A DNA stretch of 64,000 nucleotides from Cumulibacter soli. GTDB taxonomy: Bacteria > Actinomycetota > Actinomycetes > Mycobacteriales > Antricoccaceae. Positions 29,527-38,800 of this stretch are shown here, piece after piece. A program made the position numbers and the translations under genes. The notes beneath the pieces were generated by a model, which saw only the letters and a list, made by a program, of their open reading frames with translations, was not told where the DNA came from and ran no database searches. The first letter of the stretch is position 1. Each line of letters opens with the position of its first letter. The stretch spans positions 124,001 through 188,000 of the forward strand of contig NZ_SMSG01000006.1 of the NCBI RefSeq assembly GCF_004382795.1, in the 5' to 3' direction.

Positions 29527-30516
29527 ATGGCGCACTGGCGTCAAGATCCAGAAGCGGTCGCCCAGGCTGTCAGCCAGGGCGACCGCTCCGCTGTTGCCCA
29601 AGCGATCACCGCGGTCGAGTCGACGAATCCCAAGCACCAAGCGCTGGCTCGCCGGCTGCTGAGTGCGTTGACCGAGCCCGAGTCACCCACCGTGCGCGTG
29701 GGTATTTCGGGCGTGCCCGGGGTCGGTAAATCGACGTTCATCGAATCGTTCGGTCGGATGCTCACCGACAACGGACATCGCGTCGGCGTACTGGCCATCG
29801 ACCCCTCCAGCGTGCGAACCGGCGGATCGGTGCTGGGCGACAAGACCCGGATGCCCGAGCTGTCGGTAAACCCGTCTGCGTTCGTTCGCCCGTCCCCGTC
29901 GTCCGGCACTCTTGGCGGCGTCGCAAAGTCGACGTCCCAGGCAATGCGGATTCTGGAGGCTGCCGGGTACGACGTGATCCTGGTGGAAACCGTCGGTGTC
30001 GGGCAGTCAGAGACGACGGTCGCAACGATGGTCGACACGTTCCTGTTTCTCGGGTTGGCGCGCACCGGCGATCAGCTGCAGGGAATCAAGAAGGGCGTGC
30101 TAGAGATCGCCGATGTGGTGGCGATCAATAAGGCGGACGGCGAGTTCGAGAAGGCCGCGATGTCAGCGGCGCGCGAGCTGCAAGCTGCGCTACGAATGGT
30201 GAACACGGGTCAGTCGGGTTGGCTCCCACCGGTGCTCACCTGCGCCGGATTGACCGGGCTGCGGCTGGACGAGGTGTGGGAGGCCATCGGCTCGCACCGC
30301 GAGTTCCTGGGTACGGACGGCCTGTTAGCCAAACGGCACTCGCAGGAATGGGAGTTGACCGAGAAGCTGGTGATTGCCGAACTGGAGGCACGGCTTCAGC
30401 GCTCCTCCGCCGTACAGGCGGTTCGGGCTGACCTGCGACGCCAGGTGTTCGATGGCGCACTCGCGGCAGCCACTGCCGCCGACGAGATCCTCCGCGCATT
30501 CGACTCGTCTGATTGA
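29527..30516 (+). CDS. meaB: Methylmalonyl-CoA mutase G-protein chaperone
   Basis: 329-residue P-loop GTPase of the MeaB/ArgK family that protects and reloads the mutase with adenosylcobalamin. P-loop GVPGVGKST is at residues 62-70; the base-specificity NKAD motif is in VVAINKADGEF. ATG 29527 follows the mutB stop with no gap, so mutA-mutB-meaB is one operon. Confidence 0.95.
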   Translation: MAHWRQDPEAVAQAVSQGDRSAVAQAITAVESTNPKHQALARRLLSALTEPESPTVRVGISGVPGVGKSTFIESFGRMLTDNGHRVGVLAIDPSSVRTGGSVLGDKTRMPELSVNPSAFVRPSPSSGTLGGVAKSTSQAMRILEAAGYDVILVETVGVGQSETTVATMVDTFLFLGLARTGDQLQGIKKGVLEIADVVAINKADGEFEKAAMSAARELQAALRMVNTGQSGWLPPVLTCAGLTGLRLDEVWEAIGSHREFLGTDGLLAKRHSQEWELTEKLVIAELEARLQRSSAVQAVRADLRRQVFDGALAAATAADEILRAFDSSD

Positions 30517-30553
30517 GATCCCGACGGCGACCGCCCGCCAGACTTTGTGGTCA

Positions 30554-30616
30554 TGGCTCGCTTTTCTTGGCGCTGAGCCTGGCTCGCTTACTTTGACTGG
30601 CTGCTATGGCTCGCTT
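30554..30616 (+). repeat. Three 10-nt direct repeats
   Basis: TGGCTCGCTT occurs at 30554, 30580 and 30607, spaced 26 and 27 nt, inside the 281-nt gap between meaB and the lipoprotein gene. Otherwise the gap shows only a short GATAG-G-CTATC palindrome near 30730. The copies could be protein-binding sites on successive helical faces or chance. Confidence 0.45.
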
Positions 30617-30797
30617 GTTGTCGCTTGGCCTTCGCGAGGGAGCGGACTCGACTTGATGCCTTTCCCTGCAGCGGCGGTGTTTGCCCGGATTGGCACTGTG
30701 GATAACTTGGTTACCACTGTTAAATACCGATAGGCTATCCGCCACAAACATGAAGTCCCGGCTGTTGGAGCCGTGACTCGCTGAGTCGGGAGTGTGG

Positions 30798-31385
30798 ATG
30801 GGTCAGAAGCGGCGAGGCGTGACGCTGCTGAGTGCGGGAATCCTCGCATTAGCGCTCGCCGGATGTGGCGATGACCCCGACACGAAGCCGACCGAACTGA
30901 GCGCCACCTCAAGCTCCAGCGCGAGCGCATCCCCGAGTGACACACCGCCGCCGAGCGAATCGTCGACGTCGTCCGCACCGGATGTCGATCCCGAGGAACA
31001 AGCCGTGATCGACGCCTACAAGGGCTTCTATACGACACTTAATTCGCTGACGGATCTCTCCGAAGCGGCAGTGACAGAGGCCATGTCCCCCTACGCGAAG
31101 GATGGTGCACTGCAGCAGGTGATTGCAGCGGCCGCGAATTTCGCGTCTCACGGATATATCCCAGGCGGATCCATCGAATATGCGCAAATTGAGGTGGCGT
31201 TCACCGGTGACTCGGAGGCCACCGTCAAAGAATGCAGAGACACGTCGAACGAAACGATCCTGGATGCTGACACGGGCGCTGAGATTTCCAAGGGCGGTCC
31301 AGGAACATCGATTCAGGCGTTCGTCGACAAGGACGAGGGTGGATGGCGCGTCAGTGGGTTCTTGGCGAAGGAGGATCAGTGCTGA
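30798..31385 (+). CDS. Lipoprotein of unknown function
   Basis: 195 residues from ATG 30798; a GTG 6 nt upstream is also possible, but GGGAG is better placed for the ATG. The signal peptide ends in lipobox ALAGC. A Ser/Thr/Pro-rich low-complexity linker (to about residue 60) precedes a domain starting EEQAVIDAYKGFY, resembling the NTF2-like lipoproteins often seen in actinobacteria; two cysteines lie in that domain. It overlaps the next gene by 7 nt, so the two are co-translated. Confidence 0.75.
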   Translation: MGQKRRGVTLLSAGILALALAGCGDDPDTKPTELSATSSSSASASPSDTPPPSESSTSSAPDVDPEEQAVIDAYKGFYTTLNSLTDLSEAAVTEAMSPYAKDGALQQVIAAAANFASHGYIPGGSIEYAQIEVAFTGDSEATVKECRDTSNETILDADTGAEISKGGPGTSIQAFVDKDEGGWRVSGFLAKEDQC

Positions 31386-32359
31386 CGAGGCGGTGGAGCC
31401 GATCCGTCACGTCCGCCCTGATGTTGACAACCCTCAGTTTCGCCATGCCCGCCTACGCCGAGCCTCAAGGCCCTGCCGCAGGCGCATTGCCTGAGGCACC
31501 CATCGGTACCACATTCGGCACGACGACTGGCGGCGATGCCTACTACGAGGCTTTCGCGCAGTACTCCGAGCAATCTTCCACGCCCGGGAAACCGTCTACA
31601 CCCGAAGCCAGCGGGCAGGCTGGATCATCGGCACCTGCGGCGGCGGATCCTTGCACGTATACGGCGCGGAACGCAGAGACCGTGGGGTGGGTGTCGGCGG
31701 CTCGCGCGATCAGCGACCTGACGGAGACAACGGCGTCAACGGGATCGTGGTACGAGCAGTCCTGCCCGGGGCGCGCTGTCGACCTCGTCGGATGGGCACC
31801 ACCAGCGGAGGACACGGCGGAGGCTGACGCTCCGTTGCCGTCACCGGTGTCGCTGGCAGAGCAGGCGGTGACGTCCGTAACGGTGACCACCCCAGATATC
31901 GTCCTGGACCCGTTCTACCTACTCGACGACGGTCGACACGCAACGTTGAAGAATGCCCAGACCTGGATCTGGATCGATCCGGCACAGTGGAAGACCCTGA
32001 CGCCGAAGGTAGAGGTCGGCCCGGTATGGGTTGAGGCCACGATTACACCGCAAACGATTCACGTGGACCCGAATGACGGCGTCACACCGCCGTACTCCTG
32101 CTCGGGTCCGGGGACGACAATACCGGCGAGCACGCCGATCGACGAAGCCTCACCGACCTGCTCGATCCAACTCACCGAACCGACCGACGGCGACACGTGG
32201 CCGGTAGAAGTCTGGGTGTCGTATTCGGCGTCGTGGGAAGGTTTCGACGGGACTCAGATGGTCTCAGGCACCCTCGACGATTTGGTGAGTGCGCCGACCA
32301 CGATCCCGTTGGCCGTGCTGACCGCGAAGACAGAACTGGTCGACCCGAACCTCGACTAA
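31379..32359 (+). CDS. Secreted protein of unknown function
   Basis: 326 residues from GTG 31379, supported by GAAGGAGG 6 nt upstream; the frame is open 36 nt further. A Sec signal peptide (cleavage about AYA-EPQG) and no membrane anchor indicate export. There is one CTYT and a later pair of cysteines in PPYSCSGPG and SPTCSIQL, so disulfides are possible. No catalytic motif is seen. The upstream lipoprotein gene overlaps it. Such lipoprotein-plus-exported-protein pairs recur in actinobacteria, function unknown. Confidence 0.72.
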   Translation: MLTRRWSRSVTSALMLTTLSFAMPAYAEPQGPAAGALPEAPIGTTFGTTTGGDAYYEAFAQYSEQSSTPGKPSTPEASGQAGSSAPAAADPCTYTARNAETVGWVSAARAISDLTETTASTGSWYEQSCPGRAVDLVGWAPPAEDTAEADAPLPSPVSLAEQAVTSVTVTTPDIVLDPFYLLDDGRHATLKNAQTWIWIDPAQWKTLTPKVEVGPVWVEATITPQTIHVDPNDGVTPPYSCSGPGTTIPASTPIDEASPTCSIQLTEPTDGDTWPVEVWVSYSASWEGFDGTQMVSGTLDDLVSAPTTIPLAVLTAKTELVDPNLD

Positions 32360-32509
32360 CTCCAGTTCGACCTCGAGGAGCCCCCTTGCACGGGCTACAA
32401 CCGCGCGGCGTCCTCAGACAGGGCAACGCTCTTGAGCCGACGGCCCCATCTCGATGCCGGCGTAGCTAGGCACCAGGGGCCGCTTCCGGTCGGCATGGAC
32501 GGTGAGAAT

Positions 32510-33142
32510 CTACGACGTCCTCGCGGCTGGGGCTCGCCACATGCCGGTCAGTTCGATCGTGCCGTACGCCGGGATAACACTGCGCTCGACGAAACCGAAC
32601 CGGCTGTAGTAGCCCACGTTCGCGCGCGACGACGATTCGAGATAGACCCCGACTCTCTGCTCGTCAGCCACACTCAGCCGATGCGTCAACAGCGCCGTGC
32701 CCACGCCTCGACCCCGGCCTGCCGTTGCCGTCCCGATGTCCTTGAGATACCAGTGCGGAACGCCCGGGCGATGCGCCTCGCACGAACGATCCGTGCGGTG
32801 TGCGTCAAACGCTCGCTTACCAAAGATATGTAGAAACTGAGGAGCGTTGATGACCGTTCGCCAGGTTGGGACATGCGCGCCAGGGGCCTCCCACAACGCC
32901 GCACCGAGTGCAGAACGATCGGTCGCGTCAACAGCGAGCCACGCGTTTCCGCCGGAGGCGAAGGTGTCTGCGACGGCGACGTTGAAGAGGCGCCGTAACC
33001 GTGCCGAACGATTATCTGTGGGCAGGAGACCGGTGGTGTGCTCGTCCGCGGCGAATGCATCTGCCAGGACGTCGGCCACTGCCCCGCTGTCGGAGCGGGC
33101 GGCCGGTATGACTAAAAACTCCTCGGACGAGCGATTCTTCAT
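32510..33142 (-). CDS. GNAT-family N-acetyltransferase
   Basis: 210 residues from ATG 33142 (AGGA upstream); the frame extends to 33223 without support. The acetyl-CoA loop is in HWYLKDIGTATAGRGRGVGT, which matches the Q/RxxGxG/A motif, and the C-terminal strand-helix (GVYLESSSRANVGYYSRFGF) is typical. Substrate unknown. The gap 32360-32509 has no gene. Confidence 0.87.
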   Translation of the reverse strand: MKNRSSEEFLVIPAARSDSGAVADVLADAFAADEHTTGLLPTDNRSARLRRLFNVAVADTFASGGNAWLAVDATDRSALGAALWEAPGAHVPTWRTVINAPQFLHIFGKRAFDAHRTDRSCEAHRPGVPHWYLKDIGTATAGRGRGVGTALLTHRLSVADEQRVGVYLESSSRANVGYYSRFGFVERSVIPAYGTIELTGMWRAPAARTS

Positions 33143-33216
33143 GCTGTCGATCCTATGCGCAGCGAACGGTCGCGCTCCCTGCCCGCTTGCTACGGTCCAC
33201 TCGGGACGGAGACAAC

Positions 33217-33579
33217 ATGACAATCATTGGGCTCGATCACGTTCAGGTAGCTATCCCGTCGTCTGGGGAGGAGGATGCTCGCGTTTTCTATGGCGTGCTT
33301 CTCGGTATGGATGAAATCCAGAAACCGCCGGTTCTCGCGACCCGCGGCGGGTGCTGGTTCCAATCCGGATCTGCTGTCCTGCACCTCGACGTGGAAGAAC
33401 CATTCGCGCCAGCGAGGAAGGCTCACCCGGCGTTTCTGGTCGACGAACTCGACGCGTTAGCAGCGCAGCTCGTTGCCGCCGGCTATGAATGCATCCGCGC
33501 TGACGACCAGATCCCCGGCGTACGACGCTTTCACACGTTCGACCCATGCGGCAATCGAATTGAGTTCCAGCAGGTTTGA
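33217..33579 (+). CDS. VOC (glyoxalase/bleomycin-resistance-like) protein
   Basis: 120 residues from ATG 33217. Two beta-alpha-beta-beta-beta units: IGLDHVQVAIPSSGEEDARV carries the first metal histidine, and TFDPCGNRIEFQQV carries the C-terminal glutamate. Likely a metal-dependent lyase, isomerase or dioxygenase-fold protein; specific reaction unknown. Divergent from the GNAT gene by 74 nt. Confidence 0.85.
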   Translation: MTIIGLDHVQVAIPSSGEEDARVFYGVLLGMDEIQKPPVLATRGGCWFQSGSAVLHLDVEEPFAPARKAHPAFLVDELDALAAQLVAAGYECIRADDQIPGVRRFHTFDPCGNRIEFQQV

Positions 33580-33732
33580 GCAGTCAACAGCGCACGTTGA
33601 CGGCCGCTCGGTTCGTGGGCTGCGCCGTGAACCGTGTAGCACGATCCCTGAGCGGTGGCGTACGCCACGTCGGCTACGGTGAGAAAAACGACCGTCCGCG
33701 ACAGCGCGGACGCAGAATGCAGCGGAGGCGCG

Positions 33733-34923
33733 ATGAGCGAGGACTTCCGGAGCACCGTACGTGCGTTCCTGGAAACCAACCTGCCCGATGACTGGCGCGG
33801 GATCGGGGCACTGACCGAAGAAGAGCGGGCCGAGTTTGCCCCGCAATGGCGCAAGAAGATATTCGATGGTGGCTACCTGGCCTATGAGTTCCCGAAGGAG
33901 GTCGGCGGCAGCGGTTACGGCGTCCGCGAGGCCGCGATTATCCAAGAGGAGTTCCTGCGGTACGGCGCCCCACTGACCACGCACCCGAACGATAGCTTCT
34001 TCCTGAAGATGTGTGGGCCGACTCTGCTGCATTGGGGCACCGAAAAGCAGAAGGAATTCTTCTTCCCGAAGGCGTTCAGCGGCGAGCACAAATGGTGCCA
34101 GGGTTACTCCGAGCCGGGCGCTGGTTCCGACCTCTTCGCGCTGCGTACCCGCGCGACTCGGGATGCGAACGGCGACTTCATCATCAACGGCCAGAAGATC
34201 TGGACCACTCAGGCCTTCAGCGCCAACTGGATCTTTGCCCTCGTGCGCACCGATCCGGACGCTCCGAAGGCCAAGGGGATCTCCTTCTTGCTCGTACCGC
34301 TGGACCAGCCGGGTGTCGAAGTTCGACCGATCCGCACTATGTCTGGAAAGTCGGAGTTCTGCGAAGTGTTCTTCACCGACGCTCGCACCTCGGCCGACAT
34401 GCTCGTTGGACCCGAGAACGGAGGCGCGAAGGTCGCGCTGACCCTGCTCGGCTTTGAGCGGGGGTCCGGTGCCGCCGGCACAGCTATGCAGCACAAGATG
34501 ACCCTTGAGCGTCTCGCCCGACTGATCAATGAACGCGGGCTGGCTGATGACCCATCGGTGCGCCAGCGGTTCGGCTGGTGCGTCGAACGCGTCGACGCCC
34601 TTGATGCGATGGCTCGGCAGATCGTCGACACCGCCGCGGAAGGCGCCGAGCTCGGCCCTGAATCCTCGTTCATCAAGCTATACGCGACCGAATTCGACAA
34701 GATCATGCTCGAGTTCGCGCTCGACGTGTTGGGTCCAGATGCACTCGAGTACCAGGGCGCACGCTCAAGCGTCGAGGTCGGCTTGGAGCCGAAGGGATCC
34801 CCGCTGGATTCCGGAGTATGGATCGACAACTACCACCTGTCGCGCGCTGCAACCATCTACGGCGGATCCAGCCAGGTGCAGCGCACGACCATCGGCGAAC
34901 GAATCATGGGGTTGCCACGATGA
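33733..34923 (+). CDS. Acyl-CoA dehydrogenase, subunit 1 of a coupled pair
   Basis: 396 residues from ATG 33733, with GGAGG upstream; the open frame begins at 33655. FAD- and substrate-binding segments are clear: GYSEPGAGSDLFALRTRA, WTTQAFSANWIF and the C-terminal IYGGSSQVQRTTIGERIMG. The start of a second acyl-CoA dehydrogenase overlaps its stop by 4 nt (ATGA). Coupled pairs of this kind form alpha2-beta2 heterotetramers in actinobacterial sterol side-chain degradation (ChsE/FadE types), which is the model I favour, but the substrate is unproven. Confidence 0.88.
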   Translation: MSEDFRSTVRAFLETNLPDDWRGIGALTEEERAEFAPQWRKKIFDGGYLAYEFPKEVGGSGYGVREAAIIQEEFLRYGAPLTTHPNDSFFLKMCGPTLLHWGTEKQKEFFFPKAFSGEHKWCQGYSEPGAGSDLFALRTRATRDANGDFIINGQKIWTTQAFSANWIFALVRTDPDAPKAKGISFLLVPLDQPGVEVRPIRTMSGKSEFCEVFFTDARTSADMLVGPENGGAKVALTLLGFERGSGAAGTAMQHKMTLERLARLINERGLADDPSVRQRFGWCVERVDALDAMARQIVDTAAEGAELGPESSFIKLYATEFDKIMLEFALDVLGPDALEYQGARSSVEVGLEPKGSPLDSGVWIDNYHLSRAATIYGGSSQVQRTTIGERIMGLPR

Positions 34924-36041
34924 CGATGACCGAAGCACCGAACACCGTGAGCCTGGTCCTCGCCGAGGAACAGCGCGATCTACAGAAAGCCGTACGCCGC
35001 TTCCTCGAGGAGCGGGCACCGCTGGCACGCGCAGCCGAGATGCTCGAGCCACGCGTCGCGCGCGATGATGCCGTGTGGCAGACGCTGACCAGCGAACTCG
35101 GCCTTGCGGCACTCGCGATCCCGGAGGAAAGCGGAGGCGCCGGCGCGAGTGTGATCGAACTTGGCCTCGTCCTGGAGGAGACCGGGAAAGTTCTGCTGGT
35201 CTCGCCGTTCTTTGCCACCGCGGCGCTCGCAACTCCCGCGCTACTCGCCTCGAATGCGGAGGTTGCCGCTGCTTTGCTGGAGGCCATCGCCGCTGGCGAA
35301 ACCACCGCGACATTCGCACTGCCGGCGATCACTGGCGAGGCGTCGTCGCTGAGTGTTGCCGATGCGCGCATCAGCGGCACGGCTCGCTTCGTCATCAACG
35401 GCGCGGACGTCGATCAGATCCTGGTGACGACCACCGATGGTGGCGTGTACGCCGTCGCTCGAGATGCCGACGGCGTCTCCATCAGCGAATGCGACTCGAC
35501 GGATCCGACGCGGCCACTCGCGCACGTTACGTTCGCCAACTCCCCCGCAACCGAACTTGGCACCGGACAGGACGGTGCCCGGATCATCGCGCATGCAACG
35601 AATACTGCTCGGGTCATGCTCGCCGCGGAAAGCGCGGGCGCCGCACGCGCCGCGCTCGAGATGGTCGTGGAGTACGCGAAGACCCGTGAGCAGGGCGGCA
35701 AGGTGATCGGCTCGCACCAAGGGCTCAAGCACATGCTCGCTGACACTCGGCTCGAGGTGGAAGCCGCCGCCGCGGCGGCGCGCCGTGCTGCCGCGGAATT
35801 ATCGGTAGCACCCGTCGGCGCCGAACTGCGCTGCTATCTATCGGCGAAGTCGTTCGCTGCCGAGGCCCTGCACCTGGCTGCGGCAACGAATATCCAGGCG
35901 CACGGGGCGATCGGCTTCACCTGGGAGCACAACGCGCACCTGTACTTCAAGCGCGCAACCAGCGGCCGCCGGATGCTCGGTACCACCAGCAATATCCGCG
36001 ATGCACTCGCCGCTGACCTGCTGGCCCAGGTAGCAGGCTAA
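34920..36041 (+). CDS. Acyl-CoA dehydrogenase, subunit 2 of a coupled pair
   Basis: 373 residues from ATG 34920, which overlaps the previous stop codon. It is more divergent than its partner: the central domain is short and the C-terminus has GAIGFTWEHNAHLYFKRATS, but the FAD-binding GSSQVQ-like loop is missing at the very end. This asymmetry is what is seen in heteromeric acyl-CoA dehydrogenases, where only one subunit keeps a full active site. It overlaps the convergent NUDIX gene by 4 nt. Confidence 0.85.
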   Translation: MTMTEAPNTVSLVLAEEQRDLQKAVRRFLEERAPLARAAEMLEPRVARDDAVWQTLTSELGLAALAIPEESGGAGASVIELGLVLEETGKVLLVSPFFATAALATPALLASNAEVAAALLEAIAAGETTATFALPAITGEASSLSVADARISGTARFVINGADVDQILVTTTDGGVYAVARDADGVSISECDSTDPTRPLAHVTFANSPATELGTGQDGARIIAHATNTARVMLAAESAGAARAALEMVVEYAKTREQGGKVIGSHQGLKHMLADTRLEVEAAAAAARRAAAELSVAPVGAELRCYLSAKSFAAEALHLAAATNIQAHGAIGFTWEHNAHLYFKRATSGRRMLGTTSNIRDALAADLLAQVAG

Positions 36042-36895
36042 TCGCGATCGAGGTAGTCCAGTACGGCGCTTGGCCCGATGGGTCGGGCGCCGTACTGCGT
36101 GACACGCTCCCGCAGCACTCGATCGGCAGTGACCACCACGACGTCAGCGTCGGGTCGTTTCATCACCTCGTCCACGATCGCCGAGTCGCCGTCCTGATCG
36201 GCGCGCACGACACTTAACCGGTTGGATTCGGTGGCCTTAGCGGCGGTTGCTTGTCCTTCGATAACGACCAGGACCTCCGGCCAGAGGTGCCATCGTTCGT
36301 CGAGCCCGAACCACGCACCCGGGGTTCCGTCGGCTTCGATTCCTTGCAGATTGGCGATCAGTCGCTCAGCAGCACCGACGCGATCGCGCCACCACCCATT
36401 CGGACGCGAGCCGACCACGTTCGCCGCGTCGATCACCAGCAGCGGCGGCGATTCCAGTCGCTGCCGTAGCCCCGGCCACGCGTCTCCGAATCCGGAATGC
36501 AGCGGCATGTCCGCGATCTCGGCCGGAGGCACCCACCGCAACTCTTCACTCTCCGGGTCGGTGATCTCGGCTTCGAACGGCTTAGTCACCTCAACGTGCA
36601 CCGTGGTGTAGGACCAGTACCCGACATCAAATGTGAACGTCGCGCGCAGGCTCAACCCGTCGCGGACGACGCCCGCTTCCTCACCGGCTTCGCGTAGTGC
36701 ACCATCGATCGCGCTCTCGCCAACGTGCCGTGCGCCACCGGGCAGACCCCAGGTTCCGCCCTGATGACTCCACGCAACGCGGTGCTGCAGCAGTACACCG
36801 CGGTTCGGATCGTGCGCGAGCAACCCGGCCGCACCGCCGCGTCCCCAGAACCGCCCGGCGGGGCCATCTGCCCAGCCATCATTGGGATCACGCAC
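36038..36895 (-). CDS. NUDIX hydrolase fused to a PIN/NYN-like domain
   Basis: 285 residues. Domain 1 (about 1-140) has a full NUDIX box: GGARHVGESAIDGALREAGE then EAGV. Domain 2 (about 150-285) begins LLVIDAANVVGSRPNGWW and contains DQDGDSAIVDEV and VVVVTADRVLRERV, the acidic pattern of PIN/NYN ribonucleases. The fusion would join nucleotide-pyrophosphate hydrolysis with RNA cleavage. Substrate unknown. Stand-alone gene. Confidence 0.85.
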   Translation of the reverse strand: MRDPNDGWADGPAGRFWGRGGAAGLLAHDPNRGVLLQHRVAWSHQGGTWGLPGGARHVGESAIDGALREAGEEAGVVRDGLSLRATFTFDVGYWSYTTVHVEVTKPFEAEITDPESEELRWVPPAEIADMPLHSGFGDAWPGLRQRLESPPLLVIDAANVVGSRPNGWWRDRVGAAERLIANLQGIEADGTPGAWFGLDERWHLWPEVLVVIEGQATAAKATESNRLSVVRADQDGDSAIVDEVMKRPDADVVVVTADRVLRERVTQYGARPIGPSAVLDYLDRD

Positions 36896-37064
36896 GATCT
36901 ATCTCCCGGTTGTCGAGAACTGCACCGCCTCAACCCTACGTGTGGGTCTGGGCAGCGACGAACCCGCCAGATCGCTCACCAGGAGCGACGCGCGCCTTCG
37001 CTACCCGATCCTCTTCCTTGGCGTGTCTGCATTCAGCGCCGACACCACATGACGCGTGTACGCA

Positions 37065-37094
37065 TTGACTTCCGTATGTAGCGGTCGTTAGATA
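37065..37094 (+). promoter_or_regulatory. Promoter of the third solute-binding lipoprotein gene
   Basis: TTGACT (-35) and TAGATA (-10) separated by 18 nt, 38 nt upstream of the ATG. It is the best housekeeping-type promoter seen in the chromosomal part. The rest of 36896-37064 shows nothing. Confidence 0.5.
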
Positions 37095-37132
37095 CATTGA
37101 CGACCGTAATCCAGATCACAGGAGGACTCTCG

Positions 37133-38713
37133 ATGAGGCGACTACGTACTTGGGCCGCGATGGGCACGGTTGCCGGGTTACTCCTGGCCGGCTGCGGAGA
37201 CGCACCCGAGAGCACCAGCAAAGAGACCGCCGAGTACCCCAGCATCATCGAGCAGAGCGACGACTACGACCCGGACGCCACGTTCACGTTCGGTTACACC
37301 GCGTTCCCGCCCAGCTGGGATCCGACAGAGAGCACGAGTTCGGCAGACCGGATCCCGTACTCCATCGTGTATGACGGGCTATTCATCGAGAAGGCGGACG
37401 ACTCGAGTTTCGTACCCGGTCTGGCCACCGGGTACGAACCCGCTGAGGACGGGAAGTCCGTCACGCTCACGCTGCGTGAAGGCCTGAAGTTCTCCGACGG
37501 CACCGAGTTCGATGCCGAGGCAGTCAAGTTCAACCTCGACCGCAACCGTGCTGAAGGCAGTCGTCTCGCCGGCGAGTTGTATCAGGTGGAGTCTGTTGAG
37601 GTCGTCGACCCGTTGACCGTAAAGATCAACGTCAGCGGCGGGATCAAGCCCCTGCTAACCAGCCTCATTGGTCGCGCAGGTCTGGTCGTCTCCCCCAAAG
37701 CCGTTGCTGACGGCGTCCTCAAGGACAAGCCGGTCGGCATCGGACCTTACGTCTCCACCGATATCGAGCCAGGCGTAGAGGCTACGTTCGAACGCACGCC
37801 AGACTACTGGGAGCCAGAGGCGCAGAAGGTGAAGACTCGCGTCCACCGGTTCATTGCCGACGACCAATCCCGGTACAACGCATTGATCTCCGGCGAGATC
37901 GACGGCGCCCAGATCAATCCGGACCAACTCAACGCTGCTGAAGACGCGGGTATCCAGACGCTCGCCAAGCCCAGCACCCTATTCCTGAACTTCGGGATGA
38001 ACATCAGTGTTGAACCGTTCGACAACGTCGAGGTGCGCAAGGCCCTGAACATGGCGATCGACCGCGAAGGCATCGCGAAGGGTCTGTACGACGGCCACTG
38101 CACCCCTCAGGTCCAACCGTTCCCCGAGGGCGGCGTGGGCTACAACGAGGAAGTCGGTGACGGCCTCGATGTGTACCCATTCGATCCCGAGCAGGCCAAA
38201 GAAATCCTCGCCGAACAGGGTGTAACGGACCTGGAGTTCGACACGGTCGCACCGAACGTCACGATCTACACGAAGTTCGCCGAGATCGTCCAGGAGAACT
38301 TCGCGCAGGCGGGCATCACGGTGACCGTCAAGTCGATTCCCAGCCAGCAGTTGGTTCAGGACTACATCATCGACAAGACGGTGTACACGAGCAGTTCGGT
38401 CACGACCGGGATCATCGATCCGGACTTCGTTTGGGGCTCGTTCGTATCGCCCACCGCTTCGTCCAACCCCGGTGGGACGACCGACCCGGATATCACCAAG
38501 TACGCGACCGAGGGTGCGAACGCCCTTGAGGACGCCGACCGTACGGCGGCCTACGCAAAGATGGTCGACGCCTGGATGGCCAATCCGCCGCACATCATTC
38601 CGGTCTGCATGATTCACCTCGCCGCCGGCTACGCGCCCGGCGTAGCAGGTGCCGCGCAGAACCTCAGCGGGATGAACGACCTGCGCTACGTCTCGGTCGC
38701 CCCCGAGGAGTGA
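37133..38713 (+). CDS. ABC transporter substrate-binding lipoprotein (family 5), third paralogue
   Basis: 526 residues from ATG 37133, with AGGAGGA at 7 nt; the frame opens 36 nt earlier. Lipobox LLAGC. Same family and same skeleton as the tandem pair at 4.3-7.6 kb (TLREGLKFSDGTEFDAEAVK, KPVGIGPYVSTDIEPG, KALNMAIDREGIAKGLYDG, and the C-terminal PPHIIPVCMIH matching their PTPFMPICIT), but clearly more diverged. Again no permease or ATPase gene is adjacent. Ligand unknown. Confidence 0.88.
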   Translation: MRRLRTWAAMGTVAGLLLAGCGDAPESTSKETAEYPSIIEQSDDYDPDATFTFGYTAFPPSWDPTESTSSADRIPYSIVYDGLFIEKADDSSFVPGLATGYEPAEDGKSVTLTLREGLKFSDGTEFDAEAVKFNLDRNRAEGSRLAGELYQVESVEVVDPLTVKINVSGGIKPLLTSLIGRAGLVVSPKAVADGVLKDKPVGIGPYVSTDIEPGVEATFERTPDYWEPEAQKVKTRVHRFIADDQSRYNALISGEIDGAQINPDQLNAAEDAGIQTLAKPSTLFLNFGMNISVEPFDNVEVRKALNMAIDREGIAKGLYDGHCTPQVQPFPEGGVGYNEEVGDGLDVYPFDPEQAKEILAEQGVTDLEFDTVAPNVTIYTKFAEIVQENFAQAGITVTVKSIPSQQLVQDYIIDKTVYTSSSVTTGIIDPDFVWGSFVSPTASSNPGGTTDPDITKYATEGANALEDADRTAAYAKMVDAWMANPPHIIPVCMIHLAAGYAPGVAGAAQNLSGMNDLRYVSVAPEE

Positions 38714-38800
38714 GCGTAGCGACCCAGAGTCGCGGCGGTGATCCCGCCGGGATGATGGACAGGTTTGAACCGCTCGGTCCGAGGCCCCTAGACTCGGGCG

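Noticed and set aside
30517-30797. Cobalamin riboswitch linked to the mutase operon
   Set aside because: The gap lies downstream of meaB, and the 32-nt gap before mutA is far too short; no B12-box was recognised.
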